DNA of 64,000 nt from Oegoconia quadripuncta (GCA_949316235.1 OX438747.1:26354618-26418617); one strand, 5' to 3'. Numbered from the stretch's first letter, positions 10,426 through 20,236 are shown. Numbers and translations are program-made. Notes: generated by a model from the letters alone, not told the origin.

Positions 10426-11216
10426 AAGACACAAGTTTGCGCATTCACCGCAAAGAAGATTCCATTTCTCCTGTCTCTTCAATTTCAGAGCACTCCCCTT
10501 GACGTTAAGCTGAGTATTGGAATTCTCGGAGTGAACATCTCTAGCAACGTTCAATTCCGCGGTCATCTGGAGGATAAGGCCAAGTTGGCCTCCAAAAAGT
10601 TAGGTGTCCTCAGTAGGGCGGCTCGTTACTTCACACCGGCTCACCGCCTCCAACTTTATAAGGCGCTAGTTCGGCCTCACGTGGAGTATTGTTCTCACCT
10701 ATGGGCTGGGGCACCTCAGTACCAGCTTCTTCCTTTTGGCCGCGTTCAACGTCGCGCAGTCCGAATTGTCGGCCAAGAGAGTCTCACTGACCGACTAGAT
10801 CCCCTGGCGTTGCGAAGAGACGTCGCGTCCCTCTGCATTCTCTATCGCATATTTCATGGGGAGTGTTCTGAAGAACTGTTCGAGCTAATACCCGCTGCTC
10901 AATTTAACCGATACACTTCTCGCCGAAAATTAAATTTCCATCCACATCACCTGGATGAGTGGAAGTCTACCACTGCACGTTTCTCAAGAAACTTCTTACC
11001 ACGTACGACCACCCTTTGGAACGGACTTCCGGCAGCGGTATTCCCGAACTAGTACGACATTGGAACCTTCAAGAAACGAGCCTACACCTTCCTCAAAGGC
11101 CGGCAACGCATCTGTGACCCTTTTGGTGTTGCGGGGGGTGTCCATGGGCGGCGGTGATTGCTTACCATCAGGTGACCCGCATGCTCGTTGGCCGCCCTCT
11201 CATATAAAAAAAAAGC
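10426..11216 (+). pseudogene. Jockey-like reverse transcriptase, C-terminal part
   Basis: This continues the relic of 9060-9872: NPKKTQVCAFTAKK, then LASKKLGVLSRAARYFTPAH, HVEYCSHLWAGAPQYQL and LWNGLPAAVFPN, which match the usual thumb/C-terminal region of Jockey LINEs. The frame ends at a TAG at 11050; a further stretch, TFKKRAYTFLKGRQR, follows in a shifted reading, showing a late nonsense change. The 3' end is at about 11210. Confidence 0.78.
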
Positions 11217-11269
11217 GAGAATTTAATTTGGCGTTATTTTGTTCAATTCACGGTTATATTTATTTTAGT

Positions 11270-11553
11270 ATTAAGGTTCGATCCCCATCGGGGTACATGT
11301 TTAAGTACTCGGTTTGGTTGGTGGTAGGGCATTTTAAATGTCCGCCTGGCTAGCTACCACCATCTTATCTAAATCTGCCGCCAAGCAGCAATGTTAATAG
11401 CATTGTTGTGTTCCGGTTGTCAGAGATAAGATAACCAGTCCCCCAAATGTGTTGAGGTGTCCGGGTCAGTACGCTTCCACCTTCGACCTCATCTTCACTT
11501 AACATCAGATGTGATTGAGGTCAAGTACCAACCCGTTGTGCATAAAAAAAAAA
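11270..11553 (+). mobile_element. SINE family A, copy 2
   Basis: The copy begins within the B-box (GGTTCGATCCCCATCGGGGT), so the A-box half of the tRNA head is missing, and it ends with AACCCGTTGTGCATAAAAAA. It shares the whole body with the copies at 63148 and 22858. Confidence 0.85.
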
Positions 11554-11654
11554 GACAAACTGTATTTAAAAATGACCTACCTACTTACCTATTTACCGTG
11601 TTGTATGTACCATATGGAGTACCTACCCAATAAATAAGATTGTGTGTGCGTGTG

Positions 11655-12375
11655 AATATATGTACGTACTCACCTGTCTATGTGTGCTAAATCTTTCTAA
11701 TTTTACGTTAACAAGTCGCCTCAACACCGCGGACAGGCTCGCATACATTCCATCGCGCTCTCAAATTAATATCAAAATCTCTCGTTTTACTTCCATTCTA
11801 CGACCTACTCACTCTCCACTAGTCAGACTGTGTTGTAACCTCTACATTGGTGTCGATTCGGATGTACACCAACTTAACTTAAACTAAAACCAATCGCGAC
11901 TTCAAATCGCGACTGAAGGAGCATTACTTTAAACTGTCTCAATAGATTATTATTATTATTTGTGTACATTTGTTTAAGTATATGTCATATTTATTTATAG
12001 GTTTTGTATTTATTTTTATCATATTAGATTATATATTTAATTATATTTATTATTTTATTATTATATTATTATTATTATTATATTATTATTATATTATATA
12101 TATTATAACAACACCATAATTTAAGTACGTATGTCATCGACATGATTGTTATTTTCTCTATGTATATAGTATGTTTGTTTATAACTACTGTTTTTGTAAG
12201 TGTACTCGCTGTCTACTTTTACGTTACGTCATCTATTTGTCTCCTTACTGAGGTTTGCTGGAAGAGATCTCTTATAGAGATAAGCTCGCCTTTTGTATAT
12301 TTTAATATTCTCCTGTTTTTTGTTTTGTTTGACGTGTATGCTTATATACAATAAAGTGTTAAATAAATAAATAAA
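11655..12375 (+). mobile_element. LINE 3' end (CR1/Jockey-like), C-terminal codons plus 3' UTR
   Basis: Bases 11690-11930 encode an insect LINE C-terminus (LTSRLNTADRLAYIPSRSQI, then FKSRLKEHYFKLSQ and stop), with a frameshift near 11885. An ATT-rich stretch at 11947-12110 follows, then the tail GCTGGAAGAGATCTCTTATA...CAATAAAGTGTTAAATAAAT. Confidence 0.75.
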
Positions 12376-12465
12376 ACCAGTTTTGGAGTGGGGCCGTCGC
12401 ATCGTACTGTTCCAGGGAGAAAGAGGCAGTGCTACTTTAAAACTGGTTTTAGTTTAGTTGGTGTA

Positions 12466-12874
12466 CAGACGACTCTCCCTAAAAGTATTATATGGACCGT
12501 ATGGACCGAAGCACTCTAGCACCATTTATTAGAAAGTATTCATACAATATCAATACTCAAACCAAATCAATAATAATATGTCACATATAAATTTACTGAG
12601 GTTTGAACTTGCACAATTTTGTTTTAATGACTGATGCTACTGTCCACTATACTACGACGTCTATTAACAATGTGGTCGAAATTTTGCTACACATCTCAGT
12701 AGCGGATGCTTACGGATGGTATCTATACTCCTATATGTGTAAACACTTTGCTCTGTGAGTAGCTAGTGTAGTGTGTAGTCGTGGTTGTTGTAATGTGAAT
12801 AGTTTCTAATAGATGTCGCCGCGGCACTTTAGCCCATGTGATACTTTTAGGATGATTGGTTTCTACATCCGAAT
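12466..12874. mobile_element. Element G, copy 1: long inverted ends around a tRNA-like core
   Basis: The left arm (ACTCTCCCTAAAAGTATTAT...AGCACCATTTATTAGAAAGT) and the right arm (reverse complement: ATCATCCTAAAAGTATCACA...GACATCTATTAGAAACT) are diverged inverted repeats of about 70 bp. In the middle, on the minus strand, lies a tRNA-like head with TCGTAGTATAGTGG (A-box-like) and AAGTTCAAACCTC (B-box-like). The right end lies only about 45 bp upstream of host exon 4. A second copy is at 59249-59642. Confidence 0.65.
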
Positions 12875-12919
12875 CGACATCAGTGCCAATAGTTTTAATG
12901 TTCCGTGTCCGTGTGGCAG

Positions 12920-13059
12920 GACGTCGGGCGGCGGGGGCGGGGGTGGGGGCGGAGGCGGGGGTGGGGGCGGGGGCGAAGAGCCGGGCGGAGGGGGCGGGGG
13001 CGGGGGGGCGGCCCGCTGCGGGTCGGCGGGCAGCCTGCGCTCGCTGCACATACCGCTCG
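12920..13059 (+). CDS. Host gene exon 4
   Basis: The exon lies between acceptor GTGTGGCAG and donor CTCG|GTGAGT. Entered with one base completing an Arg codon, it encodes TS followed by a 16-Gly run, EEP, a second Gly run, then AARCGSAGSLRSLHIPL. The Gly runs are coded by GGC/GGG/GGT mixtures, so the tract is prone to length change. It leaves one base of the next codon. Confidence 0.72.
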
Positions 13060-13098
13060 GTGAGTCACCGCCATTAACTATAATGACTAATACTTGAA

Positions 13099-13367
13099 GA
13101 CCTGTTTGCTGTAGTGGTTAGCGACTCTGACCACTATGCCAAATGGTCGCGGGTTCGAATCCCGCTAGGGGCATATGTTTGTGTGATGAATACGGACATG
13201 TGTACCCGAGTTATGGATGTTTTCATTTATAATAAGTATTTATTTACAAAAAAAAATGTATTTATGTTGTATATCAACCATCTGATATCCACAATACAAC
13301 CTATAGTTGCTTACTGTGGAATTAGATGGCGCTGTGTGTATGTGTAAGGATATTTATTTATTATTAT
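13099..13367 (+). mobile_element. SINE family B, copy 1
   Basis: The tRNA-like head carries GTAGTGGTTAGCGACTCTGA (A-box) and GGGTTCGAATCCCGC (B-box). The body has ATGAATACGGACATGTGTAC and the 3' part AACTAGATGGCGCTG...GGATATTTATTTATT. It lies in intron 4. Confidence 0.85.
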
Positions 13368-13384
13368 TTATAAATTTTTTGAAT

Positions 13385-13770
13385 AATTAGTCAAAGTCAA
13401 AAATTCTTTATTTTGTAGGTAAATAGTCAGATTTTACAACTACTGCTTTTTCAAAAGGCAATTTTCCCCTGAAAACAAGCAAAAAAAACGAGGATTTGCT
13501 CTTTAAAAAAAAAAAAAAATTATTATTAATTGTAAAATAGCCTAGCATGAGAACAAGCTGGTTATGTCCAGGGATGATTATAATCTAAATAGTCTGATAT
13601 TTGATAATATTATGCTTTCTTAATAAGTTTCTGTTTTAAAGTATTTATTGAAAGGAAGATTTTGTATATCAACTGGAACCTTATTGAAAAAGCGTTTTCA
13701 TAACCCTTTGAATGAACGACTGATTTTGCGGATGCGACTTATGTGACTTGCAAGTTTATCTTTATTTCTT
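13385..13770 (-). mobile_element. LINE 3' end, reversed
   Basis: AGTCAAAGTCAAAAATTCTT...TTATGTCCAGGGATGATTAT is the reverse complement of a LINE 3' UTR also seen at 17205-17890, 23430-23535 and 58310-58740. No coding sequence is left. Confidence 0.6.
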
Positions 13771-13806
13771 GTATTGTATTTATTCAGCTATCTGTATTGT
13801 TCGTAG

Positions 13807-13873
13807 ATGGTTGGAGCGGGTCGGGCTCCACGCGCCGGGAGCTGCCCTCGCGGCCGCCGGGGGACCCCACCAG
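13807..13873 (+). CDS. Host gene exon 5
   Basis: The exon lies between acceptor GTTCGTAG and donor CCAG|GTAAGA. With one base from exon 4 it encodes DGWSGSGSTRRELPSRPPGD then PT, leaving AG. It is basic and Ser/Pro-rich, likely disordered. Confidence 0.75.
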
Positions 13874-13895
13874 GTAAGACACACGCTTGACCGAT

Positions 13896-14228
13896 TTTTT
13901 TTTATGCACAACGGTTTACACTTGACCGTAATCACACCTGATGTTAAGTGAAGATGAGGCCGAAGGAGGCAGCATACTAACCCGAAAAAACCCCATTCTA
14001 TTTGGGAGACTGGCTATCTTATCTCTGACAACCGGAACACAACAACACTATTAACATTGCTGTTTGGAGGCAGATTTAGATAAGGCGGTGGTAGCTAGCC
14101 AGGCGGACATTTAAAATGCCCTACCACCAACCAAACCGAGTACTTAAACATGTACCCCGCTGGGGATCGAACCCGCGACCTCCGAATCGTAAATCCAATG
14201 TTGTTTACATTGAGCCACGGAGGCGGTT
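13896..14228 (-). mobile_element. SINE family A, copy 3
   Basis: A near full-length reversed copy, from the 3' end (TTTATGCACAACGG at the left) to the tRNA-like head (GGGGATCGAACCCGCGACC...GAGCCACGGAGGCGG at the right). Confidence 0.88.
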
Positions 14229-14380
14229 AGTTAGTTAGTAGTCTCTATACATTATTAATGAAGCTTAAAACTAAACCTAATCTAAATTGCCGAACCCGGT
14301 CCACCACGACGCGTTGCCGTCCATAACAACCCGGTGTAAGATCTTATGTGAAGCTCACCCAGTAATGTTGTCTTTGGCAG

Positions 14381-14511
14381 GCCGCCGTCGGACTGGCCCA
14401 GCGTGGGCCGCGGTGGGCGGCTGTCGGCCGCAGTCCCAGACGTGGCCATGGCGCCCAACGCCAACACACACCTGCTCACCGCCAGGGACTACTTCAGGCA
14501 TGCACCGCCGG
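14381..14511 (+). CDS. Host gene exon 6
   Basis: The exon lies between acceptor TCTTTGGCAG and donor CGCCGG|GTGAGA. It completes an Arg codon and encodes PPSDWPSVGRGGRLSAAVPD, then VAMAPNANTHLLTARDYFRH and APP, leaving one base. It is the most ordinary-looking exon in composition (mixed hydrophobic and charged residues) and strongly supports the chain. Confidence 0.8.
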
Positions 14512-14552
14512 GTGAGACCCTCTTATCACCGTATATACAAGTTTATATTTTG

Positions 14553-14752
14553 TAAGCCAAACCAACTGTTGCTGGTTCGAATCCCGCGAGGGGTAAATGT
14601 TTGTGTGATGAATACGAACATTTATTCCCGAGTCATGGATGTTTATATAAATATTTATGTATGTTTATCCGTTATCTAGTATCCATAGTGTAAGCTTTGC
14701 TTAGTTTGGGACTAGATGATTGGTGTAAGTGTGCGAAATAATTATTATTTAA
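14553..14752 (+). mobile_element. SINE family C, copy 1 (5'-truncated)
   Basis: It retains the B-box GGTTCGAATCCCGCGAGG and the body TTTATATAAATATTTATGTA, TAGTTTGGGACTAGATGATT and GGTGTAAGTGTGCGAAATAA, but lacks a clean A-box. Confidence 0.8.
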
Positions 14753-14839
14753 ATCAAAATCAAATCCAAATCAAAAAAATATTTATTTTGTATGAAAAAA
14801 ATTATCACTTGAAAACGTCACATTTTTTATCTTATTATT

Positions 14840-15800
14840 AGGTCTTTACCTATGAAATTGCCGTTTTGTATGAAAAAATGTAAACGAATTTTTTTCATAA
14901 ATTTTTTATTTGTATTAATCGAAGTAATCACCCATGCAATCAATGCATTTTTGTCAACGCAGTGGCAGTTTATTGATGCCCTTCTTAAAGAAATGGACGG
15001 GAGGCAACATATTCTTCAAAGGCATTTTGTACTGCCTCTCGGGTATTGAATTTTTTTCCTGCCAAGAAGTTATCCAAATTCTGGAAAAAGTAGTAGTCTG
15101 TAGGCGCAAGGTCTGGTGAGTAGGGCGGATGACGGAGAGCTTCCAACCCCAGTTCTTGCAACTTGGAGACCGTCTGCTGTACAGTATGAGGCCGCGCGTT
15201 GTCGTGCAGGAGCAGCGGAGAGGAGCGATTGACCAATGCTGGTTGGAGATGTACCAGCTTCTCCATCATTGTGTTCAGTTCTTCACAGTACACATCTGCT
15301 TCTGCATAATGCTCATCCCGTTTGGTAAGAATGAAAAAAAAAAATGAATCACACCGGCGCTAGACCACAAAATAGTGACCATCACTTTTCTAGGGGTAAG
15401 TTTTCGTTTAGGGCATTAATTGTTTAGGTGCTGACCCAGGATCCAACCAACTAGCTGAGCGCTTGCGGTTATCAAACAGAATCCATTTTTCATCGCAGGT
15501 AACAATGCGGTTCAAAATTCCTTCATTTGTGTGTCTGTTGAGCAGTGCAAGGCACGTCTCGACGCGTACTTCGCGCTGGCGATCATTGAGTTCGTGGGGC
15601 ACCCATTTGTCAAGCTTTGTTACCTTGCCAATTTGACGCAAATGGACCAATATTGTTTTGACGCTAACGTCGAAAGCTGCTGCTAATTCAGCCGTAGATT
15701 GTGTATCATCAGCTTCCACAATCGCCTTTAATTCGTCAGACAGTCGTGATATTTTTGATCGATGTTTTTGAAAATAGCAACAGGAATTCTAAGTATATTC
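14840..15800 (-). mobile_element. Mariner relic
   Basis: The left end reads TTAGGTCTTTACCTATGAAA, close to the inverted end known for mellifera-subfamily mariners, and coding sequence on the minus strand ends just inside it. The right side lacks a matching end and instead runs into a repeat shared with 7340-7865. It is probably a truncated or rearranged copy. Confidence 0.75.
14985..15760 (-). pseudogene. Mariner transposase (broken)
   Basis: Read on the minus strand, 15719-15410 gives a mariner N-terminal half with the HTH region (TAELAAAFDVSVKTILVHLR), VPHELNDRQ (linker between HTH and catalytic domain) and VTCDEKWILFDNRKRSASW, containing the first catalytic Asp. Bases 15293-14985 give LLLHDNARPHT (second Asp) and HPPYSPDLAPTDYYFFQNLD (third Asp), the DD34D signature. 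Between them (about 15290-15410) stops and frame changes break the frame. The start codon and first residues are not identifiable. The enzyme would excise and reinsert mariner DNA at TA; this copy cannot encode it. Confidence 0.85.
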
Positions 15801-16025
15801 TCCGACGCAATGAAATTCACAGTGGTAGTTTTAATCTAATAGTCTATGTTTTATAACTAAATACCTATATTATTATGTATAGCAAGTTACCGATTTGTTT
15901 GAAAACATTTTTATTCTATCACTGACAGGTAACTGTATACGTGTGCAAAAAATCAGGACTTTTAAGATTATAGGAAGCTAAATTCAAAACTGACTATGTT
16001 CAAGTGACAAATTGATTGGTTTCAG

Positions 16026-16118
16026 AGTACGGCGTGGGAGTGGGCATGGGGCTGGGCGTGGGCGGCGGCGTGCTGCAGCTGGACCTGGGCGACGGGGCCA
16101 CGCACACGCCTAGACCAG
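16026..16118 (+). CDS. Host gene exon 7
   Basis: The exon lies between acceptor TTGGTTTCAG and donor CCAG|GTACAT (or CAG|GTACAT). With one base from exon 6 it encodes EYGVGVGMGLGVGGGVLQLD, then LGDGATHTPRP, leaving one base. The Gly/Val run echoes exon 11 (GVGVGVGVGAG), possibly an ancient exon duplication or parallel expansion of GGCGTG. Confidence 0.72.
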
Positions 16119-16146
16119 GTACATACGCAGTTCTACTTCCTGTCTA

Positions 16147-16676
16147 GGGCCGGCTCTGCCATGGGGCGAACAGAGCGGCCGCTCCAGGGCCGACTCTGCC
16201 ATGGGGCGTACAGAGCGGCCGCTCCAGGGCCGGCTCTACCATGGGGCGTACAGAGCGGCCGCTCCAGGGCCGGCTTTACCATGGGGCGAACAGAGCGGCC
16301 GCTCCAGGGCCGGCTCATGGGGCGAACAGAGCGGCCGTCCACGGCCGGCTCTACCATGGGGCGAACAGAGCGGCCGTCCAGGGCCGGCTCTACCATGGGG
16401 CGAACAGAGCGGCCGCTCCAGGGCCGGCTCATGGGGCGAACGGAGCGGCCGTCCAGGGCCGGCTCTACCATGGGGCGAACAGAGCGGCCGCTCCAGGGCC
16501 GGCTCTACCATGGGGCGAACAGAGCGGCCGCTCCAGGGCCGGCTCTACCATGGGGCGAACAGAACGGCCGCTCCAGGGCCGGCTCATGGGGCGAACAGAG
16601 CGGCCGCTCCAGGGCCGGCTCTACCATGGGGCGAACAGAGCGGCCGCTCCAGGGCCGGGTCATGGGGCGAACAGAG
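16147..16676. repeat. GC-rich 40-bp minisatellite
   Basis: The unit ATGGGGCGAACAGAGCGGCC then GCTCCAGGGCCGGCTCTACC recurs 13 times with a partial 14th; some units lack TACC or one C. Many units contain GCGGCCGC. It remains open in several frames on both strands because of its composition, but lies inside an intron and is not a gene. Confidence 0.95.
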
Positions 16677-16970
16677 TCTCAAGTAAACGTGTTGATTAAT
16701 AAACCTAACTTGAGACTTGAATAGCAAGTGCATTCTCAAGTAGTACTCACTTGAGAGATGCGCCGAGTTTCACGTATTAATAAACGTAACTCAAGACTAT
16801 CAATTATTCGCCGCTGAGGCGAATACTTGAGAAGTGACCTTAGCTGAGTAAACCTCAAGATTAGTTTATAAAATAGCACTGAGCTTGAGAGCGCGTCAAC
16901 TTCTTAAGACGTATCTCAGGTGATACAGCCTCAAGACTTGTATTGAGATTGATTTATTAATACGGGCGCT
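16677..16970. mobile_element. MITE family D, copy 1 (diverged)
   Basis: The stretch is dense in TTGAGA/TCTCAA motifs and contains ATTAATAAAC near both ends. The right end, TTGAGATTGATTTATTAATA then CGGGC, matches the right ends at 18360-18390 and 34520-34555. Confidence 0.55.
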
Positions 16971-17092
16971 AAAAATGCTACCAGATGCAGGTGTTGCCAG
17001 CTCACTATATTCGTTTAACAATTTTCCAGATACCTGAGCCTGTGACACCAGTAATTAGGTTATATGTTTGTATGACACACCTTTGGTTGCAG

Positions 17093-17151
17093 GGTCGAGA
17101 GCTCAGCGAGCGGCTCAGGGCGCTGACCGGCCGCGACGGGACTTTCCACAG
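17093..17151 (+). CDS. Host gene exon 8
   Basis: The exon lies between acceptor GGTTGCAG and donor CCACAG|GTACTA. In the phase dictated by exons 7 and 9 it encodes GSRAQRAAQGADRPRRDFPQ. A different frame of the same DNA reads GRELSERLRALTGRDGTFHR, which looks more like a helix, but would need phase 0 on entry and phase 2 on exit and does not fit either neighbour. The frame is therefore less certain than for the other exons. Confidence 0.6.
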
Positions 17152-17204
17152 GTACTACATTTATTATTATCCCAAATAGGATGGTCCGAGGCAACCCAAA
17201 CATT

Positions 17205-17890
17205 ACCCTGTCAAAGTCAAAAATGCTTGACTTACTTTGAATACACATAAAATAGTCAGGATTTTATATATTTTAAGCTAGTGCTTGTTCAAAATGTTTC
17301 TCCTGAGAAGAACATGCAAGAAACTCATGGGGTTGCTCTTCTATAAACAAGTTTTTATATTGCAAAAACATTTTTAATGTTATTTTTATATGTCATTATT
17401 AATTGTGAAAATATTGGGTCTTTATCTATGAAATAGTTTTTTTCTTCGTTAATCATACGTACCAAAATAAAATTTGTTTTTTATTTTGAAAATGGAATTA
17501 TTATTTCAAGGTTTCACATGAAATATTTTTAATTTCTGGGCTATATCACATAATAAAAAAAAATTGACAGAGCGCTTTTCATGTGCTTCCAATAATCATT
17601 TCTTAGATTCGCTGAAACTTTTATAAAGCGGTTACTTTTAAAAATTAACGCCGCCTATACTTAACTTAATGTTATCTGATAGATAATACACGCAAAGTTT
17701 GGCTAAATTTGGATTTGCTGTTCCCAAAAAAAAATCAAAAAATGTTTGTACGGAGAAAACAGTCTTAATGAAATTCTTCATACAAAATTTCATAGGTAAG
17801 GACCTAATATAAACTAGCCTGACATGCGAACGAGCTGGTTATGTCCATGGATGATTATCATCTAAATAGTGTGACACTATTAGACTGACT
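17205..17890 (-). mobile_element. LINE 3' end, reversed, interrupted by a mariner MITE
   Basis: Bases 17205-17410 (TGTCAAAGTCAAAAATGCTT...GGGGTTGCTCTT) and 17813-17890 (AGCCTGACATGCGAACGAGC...GATTATCATCTAAATAG) are one LINE 3' UTR in reverse, as at 13385-13770, split by the insertion at 17411-17812. Confidence 0.65.
17411..17812. mobile_element. Mariner-derived MITE
   Basis: The ends are inverted: left GGTCTTTATCTATGAAATAG, right (reverse complement) GGTCCTTACCTATGAAATTT. These match the left end of the mariner relic at 14840. The 402-bp interior has no coding capacity, so it is a deletion derivative moved by a mariner transposase. Confidence 0.75.
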
Positions 17891-18017
17891 GATAGACGGT
17901 TCCGAATTCAATGTAGGAAACCATGTGATTTATATTACCGCATTTTTTTCCTCGTTGACTACATAACCCTTCATACATACAACATCATGTTCGTCTGTCT
18001 GTCCGCCGCTTAGCTTG

Positions 18018-18393
18018 GGGTCTTAATTAATAAACCGTTCTCAAAATTGAGATGACCTTATCACATCATCTTACCTTATCATAAAAGCAGTATCAAAAAG
18101 TTAGTTTTTTTTTTATGCACAACGGATTGGTACTCGACCTCAATCACACCTGATGTTAAGTGAAGATGAGGTCGAAGGTGGAAGCGTACTGACCCGGAAA
18201 CCCCCAACACATTTGGGGGACTGGCTATCTTATCTCTGACAACCGGAACACAACAATGCTATTAAACATTGCTGCTTGGCGGCAGATTTAGATAAGATGG
18301 TGGTAGCTAGCCAGGTGGACATTTAAAATAGTGTTGAGACTGAGACGCGATCTCAATCTCAAGATCGATTTATTAATACGGCTCTTAGTAGTA
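18018..18393. mobile_element. MITE family D, copy 2, with a SINE A inside
   Basis: The left end ATTAATAAACCGTTCTCAAA and the right end TCTCAATCTCAAGATCGATT, TATTAATACGGC are inverted repeats. A reversed SINE A (18106-18331) lies between them. Confidence 0.7.
18106..18331 (-). mobile_element. SINE family A, copy 4 (head missing)
   Basis: It runs from TTTTATGCACAACGGATTGG to TAGCCAGGTGGACATTTAAA. The tRNA-like head is absent. Confidence 0.85.
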
Positions 18394-18852
18394 GAAAGCT
18401 GTAATTTAGCATGGGTATATACATATGTCAATCACGCCTTTATAGAGGTAAAATTAAATCTTAAAAAAAAATTCTGAACTGGTCGAGGTACAAGTGTTTA
18501 TCGTTATAAACACACCGAATATCTGAATGCAGATAGTCACTAATTTTCTAATAATTTTTTTTATTAATGTTGTTTTAACAAGATATTAAAAAAACATATT
18601 TATTTTTGTAGTTTTCATAGTAAATGAACAATATTTTTTCCATATTATATGAAGTCAAACTTCGTTGCCTGCCTGCTTGTATAAATACATTTCAAAAATG
18701 AAAATGAATTTTTAATAAAAAAAATATATTTTCACAAATATGAGTCAACCAATGACGTGGAGCAACATCACTCGTGCCCCCGCACTGAGCGTTAGATGAG
18801 GGTGGGTAGGTAGTGATGCCGCATGGTTACGGATGCGTTTCCCCTGCCGCAG

Positions 18853-18931
18853 CCCTCCGGCCTATCCGCGCTGCGCTCGCGCTTCGAGGACGACGAGCTG
18901 CGCGCCGCCATCGACCTCTCCGTCATGCGCG
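18853..18931 (+). CDS. Host gene exon 9
   Basis: The exon lies between acceptor CCCCTGCCGCAG and donor CGCG|GTCAGT. In phase 0 it encodes PSGLSALRSRFEDDELRAAI then DLSVMR, leaving one base. The alternation of charged and hydrophobic residues suggests a helix and makes this one of the most convincing exons. A CA/CT-rich simple repeat follows the donor directly. Confidence 0.8.
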
Positions 18932-18934
18932 GTC

Positions 18935-19262
18935 AGTCACACACACTCGCTCACTCACACACACACACAGCGCTCTCTCTCATACATGCTTATTGTCACA
19001 CACACTCACACACTTTTCCTTCCTCACACTCATTCTCACTCACAGACCCATTCACTCTCTCACACACTACCACACACACTCGCTCTCGCCCACATTATTA
19101 TTCTCACTCACACACTATCACACACACTCACTCTAACCCACACTATAATTTTCACTTGCAGTCACTCTTACGCACACACTATCACACACTCACTCTCACA
19201 CACGCTATCACTATCACTCACGCTCGCACACTGTTACTCACACGGTTAACTCACCATTTGAC
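18935..19262. repeat. CACACTCACTCT-type simple repeat
   Basis: Irregular CACA and CTCACT runs start at the exon 9 donor. They stay open in three frames through composition alone. Confidence 0.9.
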
Positions 19263-19667
19263 TCACACTCTCAAGACACAACGCACTGTACTAACTAACC
19301 TAAACTAAAAATACATTTATTTACTAGATAATATTTTTTACAATGTCCAGTGTTAGGACTACTTGTGCTGTACTTGCTATTTTATGATAACATACATAAT
19401 GTCACGCCTGTTTCCCGCAGCGGGACGCAGAGACCACAAATACCCCTTGCTACGATCCTGACACGAGGTGTGTCAGGATCGTAGCATAGCATAGCATCAT
19501 TTGCTTCATTCACTCTCATAAGGTTGTTCATACATGCTCGTCGGTTTAAGGTACTCTTGACTTGGCCTTTCTTTAAGACGTCCCCGGTTTGATCACGGTA
19601 CGTTCGCCGTGGTCTTCGCCTACCGACACTACCATCCACATTCGCATCATATGTCTCTTTATAAATA

Positions 19668-20071
19668 GTAATAATAAATAAATAAATATCCTGAGACATA
19701 CACACAGCGCCATCTAGTTCTACATTAAGCAACTATAGGCTTGTGTTGTGGATACCAGATAAAGATAAAGATAAGATAAAATTTATTTCAGTATAAAAAT
19801 TAACCTAAATACATGACTTATTCTATAGTAACATAGTCCAAATTTTTATACTGAAATAAATTTTATCTTATCTTTATCTTTATCTTTATCTGGTATAACA
19901 TAGTCCAAATGTTACTATAGAATAAGTCATGTATTTAGGTTAATTTTTATACTGAAATAAATTTTATCTTATCTTTATCTTTATCTGGTATCCACAACAC
20001 AAGCCTATAGTTGCTTAATGTAGAACTAGATGGCGCTGTGTGTATGTCTAAGGATATTTATTTATTTATTA
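19668..20071. repeat. Large near-perfect palindrome, arms about 165 bp, loop about 75 bp
   Basis: The left arm 19668-19834 is the reverse complement of 19909-20071 apart from rare mismatches (for example CCTGAGACAT against CCTTAGACAT). Each arm contains the SINE B 3' part (AACTAGATGGCGCTGTGTGT) outside and a LINE-like TTATACTGAAATAAATTTTA, TCTTATCTTTATC tail inside. The loop carries a further reversed copy of that tail. Confidence 0.9.
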
Positions 20072-20236
20072 TGAGGGTTGATATACTACATAAATACATA
20101 TTTTTTTTTGTAAATCCATAACTCGGGTACACATGTCCGTATTCATCACACAAAACATATCCCCCTAGCGGGATTCGAGCTCGCGACCATTTGGTATAGT
20201 GGTAAGAGTTGCTAACCACTACACCAAACAGGTCGT
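20046..20236 (-). mobile_element. SINE family B, reversed copy
   Basis: On the minus strand the head TGGTGTAGTGGTTAGCAACT and B-box GAGCTCGAATCCCGC are present, with ATACGGACATGTGTACCC in the body. It overlaps the right arm of the palindrome. Confidence 0.8.

Larger units (their letters stand above)
8517..11216 (+). mobile_element. Decayed Jockey-clade LINE, 5'-truncated, split by another LINE piece
   Basis: Reverse-transcriptase sequence runs through 9060-9872 and resumes at about 10426-11210, ending in the familiar lepidopteran Jockey 3' end (GGTGATTGCTTACCATCAGG followed by a short A-run). The segment 9873-10425 is an unrelated LINE 3' end inserted within it. The copy begins in the linker between endonuclease and reverse transcriptase, so the endonuclease is missing. 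Confidence 0.8.

Noticed and set aside
13099..13175. tRNA-like heads (for example 13099, 25787, 56218, 63148) as functional tRNA genes
   Set aside because: Each is the start of a SINE: the same downstream body follows in all copies and the heads do not fold as complete tRNAs with proper acceptor stems.
16133..16724. Several 90-190-codon frames on both strands in 16133-16724
   Set aside because: All are readings of the 40-bp minisatellite, whose unit length and composition leave most frames open.
18813..19308. Frames rich in His, Ser and Thr in 18813-19308
   Set aside because: They read through the CACACTCACTCT simple repeat after exon 9; only the 79-nt exon is supported.
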